Shown in pieces: positions 1 through 5,252 of a stretch of 8,980 bases of DNA. The number at the start of each line of letters is the position of its first letter. Position 1 is the stretch's first letter. The stretch covers positions 1 through 8,980 of the forward strand of contig QMKT01000067.1 of the NCBI GenBank assembly GCA_003646505.1, in the 5' to 3' direction. Both the position numbers and the translations under genes were made by a program. This DNA is from Campylobacterota bacterium (GTDB lineage Bacteria > Campylobacterota > Campylobacteria > Campylobacterales > Sulfurovaceae). The notes under the pieces were generated by a model. The model saw only the letters and a list, made by a program, of their open reading frames with translations. It made no database searches and was not told where the DNA came from.

Positions 1-119
1 GTGAGTTTCTTTAAAGGCTTAAATGCATCATCTTTAAAGATATAGCTTTTATCCGCATATGTATTCAGTGTAACAACATTTTTTACTGTCGATTGTGACG
101 AACTTTTTTTCAAAAACAT
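1..119 (-). CDS. Unidentified protein, N-terminal 39 residues only (runs off left edge), downstream of a c-di-GMP-I riboswitch
   Basis: An open frame begins with ATG at 119-117 on the minus strand and stays open to the window edge. It is preceded by a good ribosome binding site, AAGGAAG, with six bases before the ATG, which supports both the start and its being a real gene. The visible residues begin MFLKKSSSQS and continue with a polar, lysine- and serine-rich stretch. There is no signal peptide or membrane segment in the first 39 residues, so the N-terminus is probably cytoplasmic. I do not recognise the family. It lies behind a promoter and a probable c-di-GMP-I riboswitch, so its expression is probably set by cyclic di-GMP. 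Genes under that riboswitch class often concern chemotaxis, motility, surface attachment or c-di-GMP turnover, but that is only a prior here. Confidence 0.7.
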   Translation of the reverse strand, partial: MFLKKSSSQSTVKNVVTLNTYADKSYIFKDDAFKPLKKL

Positions 120-236
120 TCTAGACTTCCTTGTTTGTTGAACAATTATATATGTTATAATATTAAAAGTATCTTACATAAGATAAAATTTTAATAAAGC
201 ATTAAATATTTTTATCATGAACACAATAATGAAGGT

Positions 237-259
237 AAAAAAGGCTAAATCGGAGATTT
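237..259 (-). terminator. Possible terminator-like hairpin, candidate riboswitch expression platform
   Basis: On the minus strand AAAUC-UCC-GAUUU (259-247) can form a short 5-bp hairpin, followed by AGCC and six U residues (242-237). Its 5' arm shares bases with AAUCUC (258-253), the 3' arm of the aptamer's second hairpin, so the two structures exclude each other. That is the usual design of a transcriptional riboswitch. The stem is short, AU-rich and separated from the U tract by four bases, so the call is weak. Confidence 0.3.
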
Positions 260-330
260 GGTAATCTGGCAATCTCAACTACTGAGACCCATGACTTTCC
301 GGCCTTGTTTCGCAACAAGTGTGGCACAAC
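250..330 (-). promoter_or_regulatory. Cyclic-di-GMP class I riboswitch aptamer (GEMM-I)
   Basis: Read on the minus strand, the segment follows the GEMM-I consensus block by block. A GCCACA entry comes first. Next is a perfect 6-bp stem CUUGUU/AACAAG (304-319) capped by the GNRA tetraloop GCGA. After it comes GCCGGAAAGUCAUGGGUCU (about 285-303), matching the family's GACGCAAAGCC-x-GGGUCU core. A second hairpin follows, with outer arms GAGAUU (271-276) and AAUCUC (253-258) enclosing GCCAGAUUACC, matching the family's AGCCxGGUUACCGA. The order, the tetraloop and both conserved cores fit. Differences from the consensus are GGAAAG for GCAAAG and some changed pairs. A promoter ends just upstream and an unidentified gene starts about 130 bases downstream. 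The strand call rests on the GNRA loop and on the core sequences reading correctly only on this strand. The alignment is from memory, not a covariance-model hit. Confidence 0.75.
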
Positions 331-343
331 AATATAAATAATG

Positions 344-373
344 ATAATATTATACTATTTAACTTTATGTCAA
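344..373 (-). promoter_or_regulatory. Sigma-70-type promoter for the riboswitch transcript
   Basis: On the minus strand a perfect -35 hexamer TTGACA (373-368) is followed by an 18-base spacer and the -10 hexamer TATTAT (349-344, one mismatch). The predicted start, near 336-338, lies a few bases before the aptamer, which is where a riboswitch promoter should be. An exact TATAAT also occurs at 354-349 but is only 13 bases from the -35, too close to pair with it. Confidence 0.6.
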
Positions 374-398
374 GCTTATATAACCTTCTGAATAAGCT
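373..398. repeat. Inverted repeat next to the riboswitch promoter
   Basis: AGCTTAT (373-379) and ATAAGCT (392-398) are perfect 7-base inverted arms separated by 12 bases. The repeat touches the outer edge of the -35 box at 368-373. No T tract follows on either strand, so it is unlikely to be a terminator. It could be an operator for a dimeric regulator or chance in AT-rich DNA. Confidence 0.35.
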
Positions 399-446
399 AA
401 AAACATATTATACGTGGATCGGAGTTATTATTGGATATTCACATAG

Positions 447-1373
447 TTAAACAATGTAACCAAATTCTTCCAGACTATCTCTGTTTTTACTCCATCCTTT
501 TTTAACTGAAACATGTAGATCTAAAAATATTTTTTTGCCTGAAAATATTTCCATTTGTTCTCGTGCCAGTTTTCCCACTCGCTTAATACCTGCCCCTTTC
601 TGTCCAACGATCATGCCTTTTTGTGTCTCTTTTTCTACAACAATTGTTGCATATACTTTATCTAAGGTATCACTTTCATCTATTTTTTCAATGGTAACAT
701 CACTTTCATAAGGTATCTCATCACTTAAGTTCTCAAATATAGACTCTCGTATAAGCTCTTTATAAATGTCACGTATGTTATCTGTGGTAAGTATCTCGGT
801 ATCAAACAAAAATGGCGAAGTAGGTAAATGTTTAGCTATTTCATTTAAAAGTTGTGCTTTACCTACCTTTTTGTTCACAGAAAAGGGAATGATCGCTTCA
901 AATCTGTCTTGATACTTTTGGTATTCACCTAATTTTTTAAGAATATCCCCCTGTTTAACATGATCCATTTTAGTTAAAAGTACAATATGTTTCGTACCTT
1001 TAGACTCTGTCATCATCAAAAACTTTTCATACTCTGCCAGTTTGTCTGTGATAGGTGCCAAAAATACAATGAGATCAGCATCTCCCATTGCCTTGAGCGC
1101 TTCATCCATCATAAACTTATTTAAAAGTCTTTCTTTTTCGTGAATTCCAGGTGTATCTACAAATATGATCTGAGACTCTTCTCCCTGAAGGTTTTCATGC
1201 ATCACTATGATATTCATACGTTTTCGTGTTGCTTGTGCCTTCTTGGAGACCATTGCAAGTTTTTCACCTACTATAAAATTTAATAAAGTACTTTTACCTG
1301 CATTTGGTCTACCAACTACTGCAACAAATCCTGCTTTAGTATCTATCTCATTTTTTTCATGTTCAAATATCAT
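447..1373 (-). CDS. era: GTPase Era (30S ribosome assembly factor)
   Basis: Era binds GTP and the 3' end of 16S rRNA and helps mature the 30S subunit. The 308-residue length is normal. The GTPase domain has G1 GRPNAGKS (21-28), a G2/switch region around 45-52, G3 DTPG (73-76) and G4 TKMD (134-137) in place of the usual NKxD. At the G5 position it has FSVNKK (from 164) rather than the usual SA. The C-terminal KH RNA-binding domain is clear: GQKG (257-260) is the GxxG loop, and the end, KKGWSKNRDSLEEFGYIV, resembles other Era tails. The ATG (1373-1371) overlaps the hslU stop by four bases (ATGA), so translation is probably coupled to hslU. It is the last gene of the rplI-hslV-hslU-era block. 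Identification is secure. The G4 and G5 changes are probably lineage traits rather than damage, since the frame and all other motifs are intact. Confidence 0.97.
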   Translation of the reverse strand: MIFEHEKNEIDTKAGFVAVVGRPNAGKSTLLNFIVGEKLAMVSKKAQATRKRMNIIVMHENLQGEESQIIFVDTPGIHEKERLLNKFMMDEALKAMGDADLIVFLAPITDKLAEYEKFLMMTESKGTKHIVLLTKMDHVKQGDILKKLGEYQKYQDRFEAIIPFSVNKKVGKAQLLNEIAKHLPTSPFLFDTEILTTDNIRDIYKELIRESIFENLSDEIPYESDVTIEKIDESDTLDKVYATIVVEKETQKGMIVGQKGAGIKRVGKLAREQMEIFSGKKIFLDLHVSVKKGWSKNRDSLEEFGYIV

Positions 1374-2704
1374 AATATATACCTTGTTGTATCTTCATCT
1401 TCAACGACATCACCTATTTTATCTTTTACAAGTGCTTCATCTACTATTATCTTTTCACCATTATGTTCATCCGCTGAAAAACTTATCTCTTCAAGTATAC
1501 GTTCCATGACAGTATGTAATCTTCTTGCACCGATATCTTCTGTTTTTTCATTCGCCTGCAGTGAGTAGTTTGCAATGGCTCTGAGTGCGTCCTCATTAAA
1601 CACCAATTCCACACCTTCCACAGCCAATAATGCTTCATACTGTTTGATCAGTGAATTGTTAGGCTCAGTCAATATACGATATAAGGTCTCTTCATCCAAA
1701 GAGTCAAGCTCTACACGTAAAGGGAAACGGCCCTGAAGCTCCGGCATAAGATCACTGGGTTTTGAAACATGGAAAGCACCTGCAGCGATAAAAAGTATAT
1801 GATCGGTCTTCACCATGCCAATCTTAGTATGTACAGATGATCCTTCAACAATAGGAAGAAGGTCTCTTTGTACACCTTCTTTGCTTGGGTCTTGTCTGCT
1901 TTGTGAATTTGCAGAGACTGCAACCTTATCGATCTCATCAAGAAAAACAATACCACCCTTCTCTACTTTTTCAAGTGCCAGCGACTTAAGTGCTTCTTCA
2001 TCAAGTAGCTCTTCGCTTGCTTCGGCTTCAAGTATCTTTTTAGCATCCTTAACACTTACTTCTTTCTCTGGACCTTTTTTACCCATACCACCCAATACTT
2101 TTACAATAGACTCTTGTACTTGTATCATTTGAGGAGGTAAACCATCTTCTGGCATCGTTGTATTATTAGGCATTTCTACCTTTATTTTCAAATGATCAAG
2201 TTCTCCTTTGAGAAATTTCTCCTGCATACGTACAAAAGAGGCATCATATTCCACTTTCTTTTGTTCACTTGCACCCGTAGGTAAAGGAGGAAGAAGTTTT
2301 TCGATAATTTTATTTTCTATATAATTTTCTATCTTCTCTTTATTTTTCTCATTTTCACTCTCACGCACTATCCCCATAGAAGTAGCTGCCAAGTCACGTA
2401 TCATAGACTCTACATCACGGCCTACAAAACCAACCTCTGTATATTTACTGGCTTCCACTTTTATAAAAGGAAGATTCATCATCTTTGCCAAGCGTCTTGC
2501 TATCTCTGTTTTACCTACACCGGTACTACCTATCATCAAAATATTTTTCGGTGTAACATCTTGCTGCATATCTTCACTTAATCGCATACGTCTATAACGG
2601 TTTCGCAGGGCAACAGCAATGGTCTTTTTCGCATCATCTTGACCTATAACATATTGGTCTAGATATCTTACTATCTCTTTGGGTGTTAAATTATCCGTTG
2701 ACAT
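1370..2704 (-). CDS. hslU: ATP-dependent protease ATPase subunit HslU (ClpY)
   Basis: HslU is the hexameric AAA+ unfoldase that recognises, unfolds and threads proteins into the HslV peptidase in the cytoplasm. At 444 residues it matches the usual length of about 443. Visible motifs in order: the N-terminal TPKEIVRYLDQYVIGQ block, Walker A GSTGVGKT (59-66), pore loop GFVGRD (92-97, where many homologues have GYVG), a charged I-domain of about 110-240, Walker B IVFLDEIDK (252-260), a sensor-1 region near AAGAFH (307-312), and sensor-2 GARRLH (392-397). The C-terminus ends RYIL, the conserved tail that docks into HslV and activates it. The ATG (2704-2702) follows the hslV stop with three bases between them, and its stop overlaps era. 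Both suggest coupled translation and stoichiometric production with HslV. Confidence 0.98.
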   Translation of the reverse strand: MSTDNLTPKEIVRYLDQYVIGQDDAKKTIAVALRNRYRRMRLSEDMQQDVTPKNILMIGSTGVGKTEIARRLAKMMNLPFIKVEASKYTEVGFVGRDVESMIRDLAATSMGIVRESENEKNKEKIENYIENKIIEKLLPPLPTGASEQKKVEYDASFVRMQEKFLKGELDHLKIKVEMPNNTTMPEDGLPPQMIQVQESIVKVLGGMGKKGPEKEVSVKDAKKILEAEASEELLDEEALKSLALEKVEKGGIVFLDEIDKVAVSANSQSRQDPSKEGVQRDLLPIVEGSSVHTKIGMVKTDHILFIAAGAFHVSKPSDLMPELQGRFPLRVELDSLDEETLYRILTEPNNSLIKQYEALLAVEGVELVFNEDALRAIANYSLQANEKTEDIGARRLHTVMERILEEISFSADEHNGEKIIVDEALVKDKIGDVVEDEDTTRYIL

Positions 2705-2707
2705 CTT

Positions 2708-3238
2708 TTAAAGTTCCAATATTTTAATGTTTTTGTTAGTATAGATACACAAGTCACCTGCTACTTCAAGTGATTCTTGTACCAATTCTTTAGGATCAAG
2801 GTTTGTATGTTTATCCAAAGCACGTGCAGCAGAGATAGCATAATTTCCACCTGAACCAATGGCTGCTATTTTCCCATCTTGCGGTTCTACAACGTCACCA
2901 GTACCTGAAAGGATAAAAATATGTTCCTGATTAAGTACGATCATCATTGCTTCAAGTTGTCTCAAGTGTTTATCCTGTCTCCACATCTTTGAAAAACCTA
3001 TCACAGACTTAAAAAGGTCACCTTTTTTCTCAGAGAGTATCCCTTCAAACATATCAAAAAGGTTAAACGCATCTGCTGTACTTCCCGCAAAACCTGCCAA
3101 TACTTTACCCTCGTGCAAGGTACGTATCTTTGTCGCATTACCTTTAAGTACAGTATCGCCAAAGGTCACTTGTCCATCACCTCCGATGACAGCTTTACCT
3201 TCACCTTTGTAACCAAGTATCGTTGTAGCATCAAACAT
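2708..3238 (-). CDS. hslV: ATP-dependent protease peptidase subunit HslV (ClpQ), with a short propeptide
   Basis: HslV is the N-terminal-threonine peptidase of the HslVU protease, related to proteasome beta subunits. The protein has 176 residues. It starts MFDA-TTIL, so the catalytic threonine is Thr5 and four residues must be removed, not just the initiator Met. No alternative start codon exists next to Thr5 in this frame. Asp21 (in GGDGQ) and Lys37 (in NATKIR) fall exactly four positions after the family's Asp17 and Lys33, which confirms the register. The GSGG loop (128-131) and AGDLCIYTN (160-168) are typical. Its ATG shares one base with the rplI stop (TAATG) and hslU follows three bases downstream, so the three genes are translationally linked. 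Identification is secure. Removal of the propeptide, by self-cleavage or otherwise, is an inference. Confidence 0.98.
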   Translation of the reverse strand: MFDATTILGYKGEGKAVIGGDGQVTFGDTVLKGNATKIRTLHEGKVLAGFAGSTADAFNLFDMFEGILSEKKGDLFKSVIGFSKMWRQDKHLRQLEAMMIVLNQEHIFILSGTGDVVEPQDGKIAAIGSGGNYAISAARALDKHTNLDPKELVQESLEVAGDLCIYTNKNIKILEL

Positions 3239-3681
3239 TACACACCAACTACTTCTACTTTAAGTGCAGCATGTATGCCATGCCCCAGTTTTGCATCTAC
3301 TTCATGCACTCCTGTAGACTTTAACGCTTTTTTGAGATTAATCAGCTTTTTATCAAGTTCGATGTTTAATTGCCCAGCAATCGCTTTAGAGATATCTGCA
3401 TTCCCTACAGATCCTTTTATTCCAACGGGTGCTAAAGGTTTTTCTATTCTTATCTTTGCCGCTTCAAGTGTGATCTTTTCTGCTTCAAGTCTTGTCAGGT
3501 CATCTTTCAATTCCTGAGCCATACGTGCCTGCTCTGCTCTCCAGTTTTCTACCACATCCGGTGTAGCCAATTTAGCCAAGCCTTTTCCTATAAGAAAGTT
3601 TTGTCCATAACCATCTTTTACCTCTTTGATCTCACCTGCATTTCCGAGTGTTTTAACGTCTTTAATCAGTAGTACTTTCAT
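3238..3681 (-). CDS. rplI: 50S ribosomal protein bL9
   Basis: bL9 binds 23S rRNA near the L1 stalk and extends away from the ribosome, helping maintain reading frame. The 147-residue length is typical. The N-terminal rRNA-binding domain is clear: MKVLLIKDV, then [17 protein letters not shown] (24-40). It is followed by the long charged linking helix (about 41-75) and the C-terminal domain with [14 protein letters not shown] (88-101) and the closing [15 protein letters not shown]. The ATG (3681-3679) has the ribosome binding site AAGGAT six bases upstream. It is the first gene of the minus-strand operon, so its promoter probably serves hslV, hslU and era as well. The stop shares a base with the hslV start. 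Confidence 0.98.
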   Translation of the reverse strand: MKVLLIKDVKTLGNAGEIKEVKDGYGQNFLIGKGLAKLATPDVVENWRAEQARMAQELKDDLTRLEAEKITLEAAKIRIEKPLAPVGIKGSVGNADISKAIAGQLNIELDKKLINLKKALKSTGVHEVDAKLGHGIHAALKVEVVGV

Positions 3682-3713
3682 TTTTTATCCTTATTGGAGT
3701 ATCTATAGATATG

Positions 3714-3722
3714 ATTTTAACA
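3714..3722 (-). promoter_or_regulatory. Candidate extended -10 promoter for rplI-hslV-hslU-era
   Basis: On the minus strand TGTTAAAAT (3722-3714) is an extended -10 (TGnTAAAAT), about 33 bases upstream of the rplI ATG. No good -35 lies at the right distance. Weak -35 boxes are common in Campylobacterota, so this is plausible but unproven. The start would fall within the palindrome ATCTATAGAT (3701-3710). Confidence 0.35.
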
Positions 3723-3787
3723 AAATTTTACTAGGCATTCGTTAAAATCTAAACATATGTTCCACCCAAAGTACACTATAGGTTAAG

Positions 3788-3793
3788 TAGAAT
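3788..3793 (+). promoter_or_regulatory. Candidate -10 box for the mlaA operon
   Basis: TAGAAT (one mismatch to TATAAT) lies 30 bases before the mlaA ATG and would give a start near 3800, upstream of the ribosome binding site at 3811-3817. No recognisable -35 accompanies it and the surroundings are very AT-rich. A promoter is needed somewhere in the 142-base divergent spacer; this is simply its best -10. Confidence 0.25.
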
Positions 3794-3823
3794 ATATATA
3801 TTATTTAAACAGGAAGGTATTTT

Positions 3824-4651
3824 ATGAAATTTATATTATTAGTTTGTGCTCTCCTATTTTTACAAGCATGTAGCTCTAAAGAAGTTACCACACCCTTAAT
3901 CACTGAAGACAAAACATCATCATCCTCCCCAGAAGAATACACCAAAGAATGTAATTCATGTGATGAAGATAAAAATGAACTTACTGACGAGTTTGATAAT
4001 GAATTTGAAGATGAAGAAAAAAATATCATAGATCCATTAAGCGGATATAATAGTATGATGACTACTTTCAATGATGCTGTCATTATCTATGCACTGAACC
4101 CTGTGGCAGAAGCTTATGGATATATCATCCCTGAACCATTACGTATCGGTGTTTCTAACGCCATTAAAAACATCAACTTCCCAGTACGTTTTGTCAACAA
4201 TATTTTACAAGGTAAATTTCAAAACTCATCTGATGAGCTGGAACGATTTATTATCAACTCAACCATTGGTATTGCTGGGCTTATGGATCCTGCTGCAAAG
4301 TATAAAAATATCCCGGCACATCGAGAAGATTTTGGTCAAACCTTAGGGTATTATGGTGTGGGTCCAGGCTTTCACATTGTACTGCCTTTCCTTGGGCCAT
4401 CAAATGTACGGGATAGTATAGGTATCATAGCAGATGGTTACGTATCACCGCTTATCAATGTTAAAGACATAGTAAGTTATAAAATACCTGATAACTTGGC
4501 ACAAACCATCGGGATCACAACACTTTATTTTATAAACAGAACATCTTTAAATTTAGGAGAATACGAAAGTATTAAAAAAGATGCTATAGATCTATATCCT
4601 TTTTTAAGAGATATCTATGAGCAAAAAAGAGTGTCAGAGATTGACGAATGA
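3824..4651 (+). CDS. mlaA: MlaA/VacJ-family outer-membrane lipoprotein
   Basis: MlaA sits in the inner leaflet of the outer membrane and passes phospholipids between that membrane and the periplasmic carrier MlaC. The N-terminus is a lipoprotein signal with lipobox LQAC, so Cys16 is the predicted lipidated residue. Ser at +2 is consistent with outer-membrane sorting. Family motifs run in order: DPLSGYN (70-76), NPVAEAYGYIIPEPLR (92-107), FPVRFVNNILQGK (119-131), RFIINSTIGIAGLMDPA (141-157), EDFGQTLGYYGVGPG (168-182) and LPFLGPSNVRD (187-197). Between the lipobox and the domain lies an unusual linker with ECNSC (42-46), then a run with 12 Asp/Glu in residues 47-66. The start is fixed by AGGAAGG six bases upstream. 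mlaC follows after 28 bases. Length (275) is somewhat above the roughly 250 of E. coli MlaA because of the linker. Confidence 0.95.
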   Translation: MKFILLVCALLFLQACSSKEVTTPLITEDKTSSSSPEEYTKECNSCDEDKNELTDEFDNEFEDEEKNIIDPLSGYNSMMTTFNDAVIIYALNPVAEAYGYIIPEPLRIGVSNAIKNINFPVRFVNNILQGKFQNSSDELERFIINSTIGIAGLMDPAAKYKNIPAHREDFGQTLGYYGVGPGFHIVLPFLGPSNVRDSIGIIADGYVSPLINVKDIVSYKIPDNLAQTIGITTLYFINRTSLNLGEYESIKKDAIDLYPFLRDIYEQKRVSEIDE

Positions 4652-4679
4652 AAAATTATAAAATATCAAAGGGAAAAGA

Positions 4680-5243
4680 ATGTTAAATAAAATCATACTG
4701 TTTTGTCTACTGTCAGTCATCTATAGTCATGCGATAGAAGAACAACGTATACAAACAGTCATGGATAGTAAGGTAAAGAAGGTCTTAGATGTACTAAAAG
4801 ACAAAAAACTATCACAAAAGCAGAAAGAGCAAAAAAGTATTCGCGTGATGGATGGTATCTTTGACTACCATACTATGGCACAGATCAGCCTGGGTAAAAA
4901 ATGGAAAACACTCTCTTCAAAAGAAAAAAAACAATTTACACATGCATTTGAAAAAAAGATAAAACACTCTTATGTGGATAAATTAAGACTCTACAACAAT
5001 CAAAAAGTGATCATTAAAGCATTAAAAAAACCTAAATCCAATAGGATCACCTTGGAAAATCAGATCATAGGTAAAAGTGACACTTACAAAGTCATTTATC
5101 AGTTTTACAAAAAAAAGAAAAAAAATGACTGGTATATTTATGATGTTCGTCTTTCTGGTGTAAGTATTGTGCAAACCTACAGAAAACAATTTTCTGATTT
5201 TTTAAAAACAAAATCTTTTAGCCAACTTTTAAAATCGCTTTAA
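4680..5243 (+). CDS. mlaC: MlaC/Ttg2D-family periplasmic phospholipid-binding protein
   Basis: MlaC is the soluble periplasmic carrier that shuttles a phospholipid between MlaA and the inner-membrane complex. The 187-residue product has a signal peptide with probable cleavage after YSHA (residue 18). Family landmarks are FDYHTMAQISLGKKW (61-75), followed by the LSSKEKKQFTHAFEKKIKHSY region, and WYIYDVRLSGVSIVQTYRKQ (151-170), which matches the family's W-x-V-x-D-V...G-V-S-x-V...Y-R-x-Q-F ending. The protein is strikingly basic: I count about 41 Lys/Arg against about 16 Asp/Glu, including a KKKKK run at 144-148. The AAGGG ribosome binding site lies six bases before the ATG. The gene is 28 bases after mlaA and 9 bases before the RND-family gene, so the three very likely form one transcript. 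The family call is secure. Its direction of lipid transport is not shown by sequence. Confidence 0.92.
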   Translation: MLNKIILFCLLSVIYSHAIEEQRIQTVMDSKVKKVLDVLKDKKLSQKQKEQKSIRVMDGIFDYHTMAQISLGKKWKTLSSKEKKQFTHAFEKKIKHSYVDKLRLYNNQKVIIKALKKPKSNRITLENQIIGKSDTYKVIYQFYKKKKKNDWYIYDVRLSGVSIVQTYRKQFSDFLKTKSFSQLLKSL

Positions 5244-5252
5244 AATTTAAAT

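Larger units (their letters stand above)
120..446. other. Intergenic region between era and the left-edge gene
   Basis: These 327 bases hold no credible protein gene. On the minus strand they contain, in transcription order: an inverted repeat (398-373), a promoter (373-344), a probable c-di-GMP-I aptamer (about 330-250), a possible terminator-like hairpin with a U6 tract (259-237), then about 115 bases of very AT-rich leader ending in the ribosome binding site of the left-edge gene. The AT-rich part has two weak AU-only hairpin possibilities, including the palindrome ATCTTACATAAGAT at 171-184. I see no convincing era terminator in 374-446, so some read-through from era into the riboswitch is possible. 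Confidence 0.6.

Noticed and set aside
171..184. Palindrome ATCTTACATAAGAT in the leader of the left-edge gene, considered as a terminator or operator
   Set aside because: The loop would be only two to four bases, the stem is mostly AU and no proper U tract follows; chance is likely in such AT-rich DNA.
322..327. TGGCAC resembling the -24 element of a sigma-54 promoter on the plus strand
   Set aside because: No TTGC-type -12 element at the required spacing, and the bases belong to the minus-strand riboswitch entry.
1207..1568. Plus-strand open frames across the hslU-era junction
   Set aside because: Both are antisense to well-identified genes and encode low-complexity serine- or histidine-rich sequence.
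3701..3710. Perfect 10-base palindrome ATCTATAGAT in the rplI leader
   Set aside because: Short, AT-rich and without a second copy nearby; not enough to call an operator.
3805..4083. 92-codon open frame on the minus strand opposite the start of mlaA
   Set aside because: It is antisense to a gene with a clear lipobox and family motifs, and its serine-rich product mirrors the acidic linker codons read backwards.
4648..4686. ATG at 4648 overlapping the mlaA stop, as a possible small gene or earlier mlaC start
   Set aside because: The frame reaches a stop after 12 codons and is not in frame with mlaC, which has its own ribosome binding site.
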